From Bacteroidales bacterium (GTDB lineage Bacteria > Bacteroidota > Bacteroidia > Bacteroidales > UBA3824): a stretch of 16,791 nucleotides of DNA. The position numbers and the translations under genes were made by a program. Where the stretch lies: positions 1 to 16,791 of the forward strand of contig JAFYFR010000064.1 in assembly GCA_017543645.1 (NCBI GenBank), given 5' to 3'. Below the pieces are notes generated by a model. The model saw only the letters and a program-made list of their open reading frames with translations, ran no database searches and was not told the origin of the DNA. Every line of letters starts with the position of its first letter. Within the stretch, counting starts at the first letter, position 1. Positions 1-8,464 of this stretch are shown here, one piece after another.

Positions 1-3000
1 AGTAAGTGTGCCGGTGGTGGCATCAAATACTGCATACGCCTCTTTTTCGGAAGGTTCGGGCTTGGCAACGGTAACAGTAAACGTGCCGATTTCTACACCT
101 TTATATTTTACTGTAATAACCTGCTCGCCTATTGCTGTGTTGTCAAATGCCGAAAGGGTTACATCTGCGTTGGTAAGGTCAATATCCTCGGTGGTTTCGT
201 CACTGAAAACGATTGTGATTTTGCCGCCTGTGAGGTCAAGTTCCTCGCCTTCGATGTAGGAGAGTTTGGTCGGAGCGGTAAACACTGTGTCAACAGGGGT
301 TACGACTGCCTTGTATGTAAAGTATCCCGGAGCATCCTCGCCGCCGTCTACGCGGGCGTAGATAAGGTCAGTGTTATCCCAACGTCCTTCATTATTACAT
401 TTTGTGCCTTTCTCTCCGACAAGGTTGGTGCAGTTCAAGAACATCATACAGGGTTCCACATTCTCGGTACTCCATTTGTCACCGACATAGATGGTTTTGA
501 AGTTGGTCTGACCAGAAAAGTCAGCGAACATACCATTCATATACTTTACCTTTCTTGTGTCGAAAGTGCTCAAATCCAATGTTGTAAGCGGGCAACATCC
601 AAACATCCACGCCATATTAACAACTTCCTCGGTGTTGAGGTATTTGTCCATATCTACAATCTCTTGCAGATTAGGATAAAAACCGAACATACTATTTAAG
701 TTTGTCGGCTTAAACTCTATGAACGACGGGTCGAAAACGGCTTTTTTGACTTTTTCATTTTCAAATGACTTTGAACAACCACTCTCACCGATATATCCAG
801 CACCGTTTCGGTAGTTGCCGTAGTAGAATGTAAGCGTACCGTCTTCGTCGAGATACTGGTATCCGCATTTGCCTTTGTCAACTACTGTAACGTCGAATTC
901 GGCTGTCAAATCGTCGTTGTAGGTAATGGTAACGGTCTTTTTGCCAGTGGAGGTGTTGTCAAAATCAGAATCCATAAGGCTGTTATTAAGTTGGAATTCG
1001 GTGGATGTCTGGTCATAAGAACCGTAATAATCAACATCGATTGTGGTATGGTCGGAGTATGTGAAAGTTACCACCAAGCCGTCCTTATTCAAATCCTCTC
1101 CCAATGCGTATTCCGTCTGAGAGGGCGGGGTTTTGATTGCGATGGATTTAACGCTGGGTTTGGTTATGCTGTACGCCGGATACTTGCCGTCGAACACTTT
1201 CAGGTGCGGAAAGGTGTAGGTGATTGTTCCGTTGTCATCGGTTTCGGTCTTGCCGGCAACCCAGTCGTCGGACGAGAAGCCTTCGGGTAGTGTGCCGTTG
1301 CAGAGGGTGGCGGTGTTGATGTCGTTGGCTAAGTAACTACTGTAGGCAATGTGCGGCAAATCGCATATATCTGTATTATTATAGGTGTTAGTGATTTCCA
1401 TAGAACCCCAATACGCACCTATAATACTATATCCGTGTGATACTTTGCCGGTGTTGTAGCAATTGGTGATTGCCTTAAAAGAACCTCCGCCGCAGATACC
1501 GCCGATGCCACTCGTGGTATTGTCGTGTAATGGATGAGTACATAATATTTCGCCCGTATTATAGCAATTAATAATAGATGTATTATCACTAAAACATCCG
1601 CCGAGTATACCTCCTGTTCCTATTGCATCAAAAGAGCAGGTGATTTTGCCAAAGTGTATGCAATTCTTGATTGTGCCACCATTCAAAGAAGTCGAAGAAT
1701 AAACAATACCTCCTGCATTTTGGGCGTTAATTTCGCCATCGAAAATACAGTTTTCTATTACGGGAGAAATATTAGAACCATAGGCCCCTTGTATATAACG
1801 TGCGATACCGCCTGAAGCAGTGGCACTGTTACCGAAATATGTGTCTTTGACAATCACATTCTTAACTGTGTTGTTCACACCTGAGAACAAACCACATTGC
1901 GAATTTCCAACCAGTTTACTATCGTAATACAATCCGCTGATAGTATGGAAATTGCCATCGAACACTCCGCCATATTCGCAGTTGGTTTCTACAAAACCTG
2001 CATAGCCATTGTCGCCAATCGAATACCATTCTCTCAATCCGGCGGTGTTTCCGCTGTGTACTTTTTCGAGGACGTTCTCATTTACCACAATGTCGGCGGT
2101 AAGCACAGCGTCGGCATTGTTCTCGCCGTTATTTACCAAGTGCATAAAGCCGTAAAGTTCTTCGGCGTTGGATATCTGATAGACACCATTAACCTTTTGC
2201 GGAAGGGCTTTGACGGTGTAATTGATGCAATATTTACAATGACCGTTCTCGTATTCGGGGTTGTGGTAGCCGTTGCCGTTGAGGTTCTGGTGAACGTACT
2301 TGCCTTCGTATTCAGGATAAGAATCAGGATCGGACAAATCTTGACGGAATCCCATAAGATAAGCAATTTCGCCAGAATGGAACTCGTCGGGCGACTTGCC
2401 TAAAACATTATTTTCTTCATCATCCTGACCCGTGTAACCGAGGGCTTTGAGGGTGGTGCAATACTTATCGTAGTAGCAACTGTAAATTGACGGATTTGTA
2501 TTTTCGCTGTTGATACCGCCGACAATAGCACCTGCATTGGATGAGCCTGAAATGCTACCAACGACATAACAATACTGGACAGTGTTTTCCGGGTATCCAA
2601 TTATGCCGCCGATATAATTGTTGCCGGTAATAGTGCCACGGAAATAAGAATTACTTGTAACTGTTGTATTTCTTCCACAGATGCCGCCTACATAGTTGCG
2701 CCCTGCAAAATAGGAATCCTTTACATAACAGTTTGATATAGAATTCCAACTTGTATATCCGAAAAGACCCACATAATCTTGTTCGGAATTATTAATATAC
2801 AATCCACTGATAGTGTGATTGTTAGAATTAAAACTGCCTTTAAACTGATTTTCTTCCGTGCCGATAGGAATCCAAGTAACGAGGTTTTCGGTTTCGCCTT
2901 TGTCGATTTTGTCCAAGAGGTTTTCGTTGAGCACGATGTCGTCGATTAATTCGGCTTGGGCATTGGTATTGCCGCTGTTAACGTAGTTGGCGAACCAAAG

Positions 3001-5371
3001 GAGCTTAGAGGCTGAGGTAATTTGGTATACACCGTTGACGATGGCTGGTTCGGAAGTGGTTTCTTTGACGGTAACTGTGAACTCGCCTATTGCCTCACCT
3101 TTATATTTTACTGTAATTGTCTGTTCACCGAGCTTAATGTTATTAAAGTCAGTAAATGTAATCAAGCAAGGAAAAGTAAAATTCGTAATATCATCAACTG
3201 CCATGGTGCTTTCGTCAGCATATACGAATACGATTTTGATACCTGTGGCATCGAATTTTTCACCCTCATTGTATTCCACCTTTGTTGGAATTGTTTCTAC
3301 CTTGATAGACACGGGTTGCTTGTACTCTATGCTAAAAGCCGGATACTTGCCGTCGAATACTTTCAAGTGGGGAAAGGTATAGGTGGTCGTTCCGTTGTCG
3401 GCTGTCTCTGTCTTACCGGCAATCCAGTCGTCGGACGAGAAGCCTTCGGGAAGTGTGCCGTTGCAGAGGGTGGCTGTGGTGGTGTTGCCGATATAATTAT
3501 CATTCAAGACCAAATGCAAATTACAAATATCCTGATTGTTATAGCTGTTAATAGCATTACCACCATCGAGACGGTTATTGCAATAAATACTAAATCCGTG
3601 AGATATTTTGCCTGTGTTGTAGCAATTGGTGATAGTATGTACGCCACCTGAGCCGCAAATACCGCCGACTTCGAGCCAATCTCCTGTCTTTATTTCGCCA
3701 GCATTGTAGCAATTAATAACAGATGTTTTATTTGACCAATCTGTGCCGAGTATGCCACCTGTATAATTTGATTCACTGATAATTTTGCCAATGTTTATAC
3801 AATTTTTGATTGTGATACTTCCATATGATTCACATGATGCTGTTGCACGCAATGCCATACAACAAATTCCCCCGCAGGGGCGTTCACTAACAATTTCTCC
3901 ATCGAAAATACAGTTTTCTATAACTGGATTCGTTGTGAGGAATCCGTCATTTCCAATATTATTGGTTATACCGCCAATTGTACAAATACCTTTAAAAAAT
4001 GCATCTTTGACAATGACATTATTAATTGTACCTAAAACGTTAGCGAATAAGCCTACTTGACCTTCTTCTTTAATTTTGCTGTCAAAATACAGACCGCTGA
4101 TAGTGTGAAAATTGCCATCGAACACACCTGCGTATTGACAATTATTTAATATGTAACCCGCATATGCTTGCCAGCCAATCGAATACCATTCTCTCAGACC
4201 ATCGGTGTTTCCGCTGTGCACTTTTTCAAGAACGTTCTCATTAACAACTATATCGTTGGTTAAAACGGCGTTTATATGGTTGTCGCCAGTATTTACCAAG
4301 TGCATGAAGCCGTAAAGTTCGTCGGCGGTGGAGATTTGGTACACGCCGTTATCATCCTGTTCAGGTATCTTGTATTTGTATTTGATGCAGTGCGAGCAAT
4401 GTCCGTCCACGTATTCGGGGTTGTGGTAACCGTTGCCGTCGAGGTTCTGGTGAACGTACTTGCCTACAAATTCAGGATAAGAATCAAGGTCGGACAAGTC
4501 TTGATTGAAGAACCCAAATAAATAAGCAATTTCGCCGTTGTGAAAAGATGCAGAGGCTTTGCCGATGACGTTGTTTTCTGCATCATCTGCGACAGTGTAG
4601 CCGAGAGCTTTGAGAGTAGTGAGAGAATTGTCGTAATAGAAATCTCTAAAAGGCGGCATTTTTTTTTCTCCCTTGCTGCCGATAATAGCACCTACATTGC
4701 TGTTGCCAGATACATTAGCGACAACGTAACATGAATGCATAAACGTTTCGGTATAGCCGGCAATACCGCCTACATAGTTGTTGCCGAAAACTGTGCCACG
4801 AAAATATGAATTACTTAAGTGTCCATAGCCCCAATCGTCAGCGTAGCCATTGCCATCTCTATATCCTATTATACCGCCTACATAATCGTGTCCTGCAAAA
4901 TACGAATCATTTATTGAGATGTGCATTAAATTATTTCTTCCCCAAGTACATCCAAAAAATCCAACGCAATCCAGTGTTGGATTATTTATATACAATCCGC
5001 TAATAGTGTGATAGTTAGATTTAAAACTACCTCTGAAAGAGTTTTCATACGTGCCGATAGGAATCCAACTAACGAGGTTTTCGGTTTCGCCTTTTTCTAT
5101 TTTATCCAAAAGGTTTTCGTTGAGCACAATGTCGTTGATTAATTCGGCATTGGCAGTGGTGTTGCCGCTGTTAACGTAGTTGGCGAACCAAAGGAGCTGT
5201 TCGGCGGTGGAGATTTGGTAATAACCGTCGACAAGGGCGGGCTCTCCGCCGTCGGCACGTGCCGTCAATGTGGGTAAGACTAACAACAGGGCGAGGAGTA
5301 ATGTAAAATAAAATCTACGATTTACCCCCCCCCCGTTGACTTTTGGTCAAGTTTGATGGATTTTGGCTCAT
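1..5371 (-). CDS. Giant GLUG / Ig-like / BspA-type (DUF285) surface protein, 5' part, start out of frame at a poly-G run
   Basis: The reading frame is open from 5346 down to the window edge; frame was checked at several points and no net shift found. It opens with a signal peptide (positive NRR, then FYFTLLLALLLVLPTLTARA, then ADG). Two similar modules of about 720 residues follow, each with GLUG-like GGI(C/A)G turns, 'HTISGLY' and 'NCYNTG' elements and a C-terminal Ig-like (Big_3-type) domain. Next come a DUF285 domain, a third Ig-like domain and the first residues of another DUF285 domain (EAYAVFDATTGTLT). The signal-peptide frame meets a TGA at 5349-5347 without any ATG, GTG or TTG start. 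An ATG at 5371 reads MSQNPSNLTKSQRGG but with 10 G it stops at a TAG after 18 codons. Removing one G or adding two joins it to the signal peptide. The protein is probably exported and exposed for adhesion or ligand binding; that role is inferred from the families. The 3' end is outside the window. Confidence 0.85.
880..3042 (-). repeat. GLUG/Ig-like module B of the giant protein (tandem copy 2)
   Basis: This is the second copy of the module, starting 'VYQITSASKLLWFANYVNSG' and ending with a more diverged Ig-like domain (TEFDVTVVD-type end near 885; read as AEFDVTVVDKG). Landmarks shared with module A include LNENLLDKI, WIPIGT, HTISGLYINN, YHNPEYENGHC, LYGFMHLVNNG and LPEGFSSDDW. The GLUG strands differ more between copies than these landmarks do. 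Confidence 0.85.
3043..5228 (-). repeat. GLUG/Ig-like module A of the giant protein (tandem copy 1)
   Basis: This module runs from 'YYQISTAEQLLWFANYVNSG' to the end of the first Ig-like domain (FTVTVKE). It has two GLUG-type halves, separated by a short block 'GYHNPEYVDGHCSHC' near 4390-4460, which resembles a small CxxC knuckle. The second half begins YQISTADELYGFMHLVN. The same order of landmarks occurs in module B. Coding-strand DNA near 3350-3480 is nearly identical to 1185-1315, so the duplication is fairly recent or kept alike by recombination. Confidence 0.85.
5325..5334 (-). repeat. Homopolymeric G tract (10 G) inside the start of the giant surface-protein gene
   Basis: There are exactly ten consecutive C on the plus strand (G on the coding strand), placed between the ATG at 5371 and the signal peptide. 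With 10 G the leader ends CGG GGG GGG GGT AAA TCG TAG. With 9 G it continues CGG GGG GGG GTA AAT CGT AGA into the signal peptide; 12 G also works. Long G tracts near the 5' end of surface genes are classical slipped-strand phase-variation sites. A miscounted homopolymer is the main alternative. Confidence 0.8.
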
Positions 5372-5478
5372 AGCTTTAAATATTTGGGTTAAACAAAATA
5401 TGTGTTTTTTTTACGACGATAAATTTACAGATATTTTTTTAATTAGCGTATATGTTTTTCGGAGAAAAATGGAAAATT

Positions 5479-5522
5479 CTCCGCCGAAAAATTCTCAAAT
5501 CTCCGCCAAAAAATTCTCAAAT
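5479..5522. repeat. 22-bp tandem duplication upstream of the giant gene
   Basis: Two adjacent 22-bp units, CTCCGCC(G/A)AAAAATTCTCAAAT, occupy 5479-5500 and 5501-5522 with one mismatch. They lie in the 185-bp gap between the small membrane-protein gene and the ATG at 5371, about 110-150 bp upstream of that ATG. They could be protein-binding sites controlling the giant gene, but nothing in the sequence names a regulator. Confidence 0.7.
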
Positions 5523-5556
5523 CTACCCCGAGAGATACTTATAAAGCGGGATTCCC

Positions 5557-5814
5557 CTATCCCACCCTTTTACGATACTTAGCAATAAGCACAAAGCAAA
5601 GTATAAGCATTACTACTGCTGCTACTGCTGTGGTGGCGAGGAGCGAGGAACTGTTGATTTGCTGTTGTGCGTCGCTGGGTTCGTCGCTTTGGATTGTTGA
5701 GCTGTCGGGCGCACTATCTGCGGGAGAGCTGGTTAATGTGTCGGGTACTTGAACCGGCTCAGAAGCGTAGTTAGGCAGAATGTCAGGTTCAATTACGTCT
5801 AATAATGTGTACAT
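5557..5814 (-). CDS. Small single-pass membrane protein with a Ser/Pro/Asp-rich N-terminal segment
   Basis: An 85-residue protein that I do not recognise. It begins MYTLLDVIEPDILP, continues with about 40 residues rich in S, P, D, T and Q, then has one hydrophobic helix (roughly residues 54-77, LLATTAVAAVVMLILCFVLI) and ends with the basic tail AKYRKRVG. Without a signal peptide, and with a basic tail after the helix, an N-out/C-in topology is likely. The preceding gene encodes a shorter paralogue: both share the (Y)TLLD(V/I)I(E/D)P start and the KYRK end. The ATG at 5814 was chosen because it lies 11 bp after that gene's stop and matches the paralogue's N-terminus; a longer frame to 6000 is possible but its extra residues (many H, R, S) look non-coding. 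Function unknown; possibly an accessory factor for surface proteins encoded nearby. Confidence 0.7.
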   Translation of the reverse strand: MYTLLDVIEPDILPNYASEPVQVPDTLTSSPADSAPDSSTIQSDEPSDAQQQINSSSLLATTAVAAVVMLILCFVLIAKYRKRVG

Positions 5815-5825
5815 GATGAAACAAT

Positions 5826-5963
5826 TTAGTGCTCTTTGCGGTATTTGTAGATAAAGAATGCACAGAGGGCAATCACTACTGTGGTGGCTGCGGCAATGGC
5901 TATCAATGTGGTGGCGGTGACGTTTTGGCAAGGATTGGGATCGATGATGTCTAATAGTGTCAT
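5826..5963 (-). CDS. Very small single-pass membrane protein, paralogue of the next gene
   Basis: A 45-residue protein beginning MTLLDIIDPNPCQNVTATT, followed by a hydrophobic helix (about residues 19-38) and the tail YKYRKEH. It is too short for most gene callers. Three things support it: the shared N- and C-terminal motifs with the 85-residue protein downstream, the 11-bp spacing to it, and a TAnnTTTG box 35 bp upstream of the ATG at 5963. A longer frame starting at 6083 would begin upstream of that promoter and inside the neighbouring membrane-protein gene, so it was not chosen. It lacks the Ser/Pro/Asp-rich linker of its paralogue. No function can be assigned from the sequence. Confidence 0.65.
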   Translation of the reverse strand: MTLLDIIDPNPCQNVTATTLIAIAAATTVVIALCAFFIYKYRKEH

Positions 5964-5997
5964 AGCGATGGTTTTTAGAGTTAGTAATAAATTTTCG

Positions 5998-6005
5998 CAA
6001 ATATA
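5998..6005 (-). promoter_or_regulatory. Bacteroidetes -7 box for the two small membrane-protein genes
   Basis: TATATTTG on the minus strand matches TAnnTTTG exactly. Transcription should start near 5991, leaving a leader of about 28 nt before the ATG at 5963. No convincing -33 element was seen. Confidence 0.6.
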
Positions 6006-6016
6006 ACTAATAAATT

Positions 6017-6346
6017 TTAATGGGTGAATAAATAAACCGCAATATCTATCAGCAATCCTGTAAAAAAACTTATCGTATTGCACAATGCACTGTAAATCAT
6101 CGCCTTTTTAATATCTTTTACAAAAAAGCAGTACCAGATAGCCTCAATCACCACAATAGCCACCTCGGCAATGCCAATCGAAACCATATCTTTGGGTACG
6201 AATAGGTTGAGCGGTAGATTGGTGATCGTGTTGATAATTACCGACGAAAGCAATACTTTATTATTGTTTTCCTTTAGCAGCCTAAGTACAATAAACTCAA
6301 TGATTATTGTGGCTACAAGCGGATATATGTAGTGCAAAAATATCAT
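6017..6346 (-). CDS. Four-helix integral membrane protein, unknown function
   Basis: A 109-residue, very hydrophobic protein with about four predicted helices: near residues 3-22 (YIYPLVATIIIEFIVLRLL), 30-49, 56-76 (IGIAEVAIVVIEAIWYCFF) and 84-106. Short charged loops such as KENNNK and VKDIKK separate them. It starts 3 bp after the stop of the transporter gene, so the two are almost certainly co-transcribed and possibly translationally coupled. The transporter appears to end after about 11 helices, so this protein could be a partner subunit; that is inference. No family was recognised. Confidence 0.75.
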   Translation of the reverse strand: MIFLHYIYPLVATIIIEFIVLRLLKENNNKVLLSSVIINTITNLPLNLFVPKDMVSIGIAEVAIVVIEAIWYCFFVKDIKKAMIYSALCNTISFFTGLLIDIAVYLFTH

Positions 6347-6349
6347 CTT

Positions 6350-7303
6350 TTAAATCAGACTTAATAAATATCCGGGCATAAGTGCAGCCGCTAAAATTCC
6401 GAATGCCAATCCTTCGCGACCGGGTAAAGTCTTGTTTGCCCAGAATAGCGTTATGGGCATGGTGCAGTTTATCAGAAACAATCCTGCTGGTGCCAAAATA
6501 GGCGAACAATTCTTTAATATCATGCAAACCACAGCCGATACAGCGGTGATTATAAATGCTTTGGAGTTTCCTATAAGTTTAGCTATAAATCCTCCCGACA
6601 TTTTGCCTGCCATTGCCAATCCGCTGGTAAGCAGCACAGTGAAGGTGTTTTTTTCGGTGCTGCCCGTTGAAAACAATTCGCCAAACAGCGAACGCAGCAT
6701 TACAAAAAGTGCTAACAATGAGATAATTATTACAACCAGAGATGTTTTTCGGCTTTTGTAACTGCCGTCAGTGGATATAACAGGTTTTTCATCGTCGTTA
6801 AGCAGGTATATCAGCGAGACCACGGCTATCAATATTATTAAGGTGTAGAGTAATGTCCACGAACATAAAACATATCCGATTGCCAATCCCAACGCACCTG
6901 TGGAAACAAACACTCCCAATGCGCAGATGTTGTTGCCAGTCTTCAAGGCTGTTAGCTTGCCTCCCCAGACGTGAAACAGCGAATTACCCACACCAGCCGT
7001 TACCGCCGTTAATGCAAACAACGGGGCAGCACCGCCGTTAATCGATGCCGTTGATGCCGAAACCACAGCAGCCAACAGCATCAAAACGCTCAAAAGAAGC
7101 ATCCAATGTTTTTTTCCCACCTTGTCGGCGATGATACCTGTAAACGGCTGAGTGGCAAATGCCAAGAGGTTGTACGTCATAAAAATTGGGACAACGTTGT
7201 CGGCATTGGCACCGCCCGAGGCAAGGTAAAGAGCGCACAAACATAGTCCGTCCACAAAAAAATGGAGCATAGAACATAGCAGTGTGGATAAATTTCGGTT
7301 CAT
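6350..7303 (-). CDS. MFS-type transporter, short form
   Basis: A 317-residue membrane protein with the layout of the major facilitator superfamily. Helix 1 (LLCSMLHFFVDGLCL) and helix 2 are followed by the motif-A-like loop GIIADKVGKKHW. Helix 4 has GNSLFHVWGGKL, somewhat like fosmidomycin-resistance-type exporters. A cytoplasmic linker (NDDEKPVISTDGSYKSRK) separates two bundles. The last visible helix is 'LAFGILAAALMPGYLLSLI', giving about 11 helices rather than 12, and the protein is shorter than the usual ~400 residues. Start: the ATG at 7303 was preferred over a TTG at 7324, because the TTG overlaps the -7 box at 7322-7329 and would lie upstream of transcription. Substrate cannot be told from the sequence. 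Confidence 0.8.
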   Translation of the reverse strand: MNRNLSTLLCSMLHFFVDGLCLCALYLASGGANADNVVPIFMTYNLLAFATQPFTGIIADKVGKKHWMLLLSVLMLLAAVVSASTASINGGAAPLFALTAVTAGVGNSLFHVWGGKLTALKTGNNICALGVFVSTGALGLAIGYVLCSWTLLYTLIILIAVVSLIYLLNDDEKPVISTDGSYKSRKTSLVVIIISLLALFVMLRSLFGELFSTGSTEKNTFTVLLTSGLAMAGKMSGGFIAKLIGNSKAFIITAVSAVVCMILKNCSPILAPAGLFLINCTMPITLFWANKTLPGREGLAFGILAAALMPGYLLSLI

Positions 7304-7321
7304 GTTTATGTGTTTTAAGTG

Positions 7322-7329
7322 CAAATTTA
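7322..7329 (-). promoter_or_regulatory. Bacteroidetes -7 box for the transporter operon
   Basis: TAAATTTG on the minus strand matches TAnnTTTG exactly and places transcription start near 7315, about 12 nt before the ATG at 7303. It rules against the upstream TTG start. It is divergent from the promoter of the glycan operon about 65 bp away. Confidence 0.6.
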
Positions 7330-7393
7330 GGATAAAAATGCCAAGCGCAGATTTTTTTTGCGGTGAAAATTAGATTTAAATCGTAATAATGAG

Positions 7394-7401
7394 TAATTTT
7401 G
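7394..7401 (+). promoter_or_regulatory. Bacteroidetes -7 box for the glycan-decoration operon
   Basis: TAATTTTG matches TAnnTTTG exactly, 25 bp upstream of the ATG at 7427. Transcription should start near 7408. The following genes overlap or nearly abut as far as 12798, so this promoter probably serves six genes. Confidence 0.6.
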
Positions 7402-7426
7402 CGGACGAATATTTTAGTAGCGAAAC

Positions 7427-8464
7427 ATGAACTTTTTAGACAGAAACGAATTCAACTTTGCTCCCGCGCCTGAGGTGTTGGAGGCGTTAAAAAACTTTGA
7501 CACTCAGAAACTGGGATTTTACACCCGCATTTACGACGAGGGCAAAAAGAGCATTTTTTCGGTGTTCCTTTCCGAGGAATACGGCATCGACGAAAAGCAG
7601 ATTATGCTCGGCTACGGCGGCGAAGATCTTTTAAAAGAGGCGGTGCACTACTTCCTTACCCTGCCCGACAACAATAGGAAAATGCTTGTTCCCAAGTTTT
7701 CGTGGTGGTACTACAAGTCGATAGCCGACGAGGTAGACGGCGAGACTGTTCAATACCCTCTTTACGAGGACGGCGACACATACCGCTACGATATGGACAC
7801 GCTCATAAATATGCTTCACGAGCTTAATCCTAAAATTCTGCTCTTAGCATCACCGAACAATCCAACTGGCAACGCCCTCGCGCCAGACCAGATCGAGAAG
7901 CTCTTGCAAGAAGCCCCAAAAAACACCTTTATTATTATAGACGAGGCTTACGCTTCGTACGTAAACCGCGACAACAGCTACATTAAACGTCTGATAGACG
8001 AGTTTCCTAATCTGTTAATTGTAAGAACACTAAGCAAGTTTTACGGACTTCCCGGACTGCGTATGGGATTCGGTTTTACAGGCAACGGACTTGGCAAGTT
8101 CAACCGCTTTGGCAACAAGTATCTCGGCTACAACCGCATTTCTGAGGAACTTGCCATCGCAGCACTCAAAGCCACAGATTATTACCGTGGCATAGCCGAC
8201 AAAATGAACCAAGACCGCAAGCTTTATGAGGCCGAAATAGGTGCGCTCCCGGGATTCAAAGTATACAAGTCGCAGGCCAACTTCATATTGATAAAATATC
8301 CTATTGAGTTAAAAGAACCTTTGCAAGAAGCCCTTAAATCAATGGACTACAAGATAAAGTTTATGAACGAGCCCGACATAAATACGCATCTCCGCATAAC
8401 CCTCGGTCGTCCTGAACAAAACCGAATCGTTATCGACACAATTAAAAAAGTTGCTGGAAAATGA
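7427..8464 (+). CDS. HisC/CobD-type PLP-dependent enzyme (aminotransferase class I/II fold)
   Basis: A 345-residue fold-type I PLP enzyme of full length for the histidinol-phosphate aminotransferase family. It shows GYGGEDLL (cofactor phosphate region), SPNNPTGN near residue 140, DEAY near 172 (Asp to the pyridine nitrogen), the Schiff-base lysine in RTLSKFYGLPGLRMGFG at about K204, and a C-terminal HLRITLGRP carrying the substrate-carboxylate arginine. Its stop overlaps the next gene's start by 4 bp (ATGA). There are no other histidine genes nearby; the partners are a LicC-like cytidylyltransferase and a LicD protein. A dedicated role in making a phosphorylated amine or amino sugar precursor therefore seems likelier than histidine synthesis. 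Members of this family include CobD-type decarboxylases of phospho-amino acids, so serine-phosphate or threonine-phosphate decarboxylation is an alternative to transamination. The family call is firm; the substrate is not. Confidence 0.85.
   Translation: MNFLDRNEFNFAPAPEVLEALKNFDTQKLGFYTRIYDEGKKSIFSVFLSEEYGIDEKQIMLGYGGEDLLKEAVHYFLTLPDNNRKMLVPKFSWWYYKSIADEVDGETVQYPLYEDGDTYRYDMDTLINMLHELNPKILLLASPNNPTGNALAPDQIEKLLQEAPKNTFIIIDEAYASYVNRDNSYIKRLIDEFPNLLIVRTLSKFYGLPGLRMGFGFTGNGLGKFNRFGNKYLGYNRISEELAIAALKATDYYRGIADKMNQDRKLYEAEIGALPGFKVYKSQANFILIKYPIELKEPLQEALKSMDYKIKFMNEPDINTHLRITLGRPEQNRIVIDTIKKVAGK

Noticed and set aside
1897..2403. Plus-strand 168-codon frame and other plus-strand frames in 1-5300
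   Set aside because: They are antisense shadows of the giant minus-strand gene, whose frame is continuous and rich in recognisable motifs.
5455..5490. Stem-loop CGGAGAA / TTCTCCG as an intrinsic terminator
   Set aside because: The T run lies before and the A run after the stem on the plus strand, and the minus strand likewise has T before and A after, so neither strand has the U tract after the hairpin.
5343..5582. Plus-strand 79-codon frame in the gap near the giant gene
   Set aside because: It overlaps the start of the giant gene, contains the 22-bp direct repeats and has low-complexity, non-coding-like composition with no promoter or family resemblance.
5964..6083. N-terminal extension of the 45-residue membrane protein to an ATG at 6083
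   Set aside because: It would begin inside the neighbouring gene and upstream of the TATATTTG promoter; the shared TLLD(V/I)I start with the paralogue supports 5963.
7304..7324. TTG start at 7324 for the MFS transporter
   Set aside because: It overlaps the -7 promoter box (7322-7329), so it would not be in the transcript.
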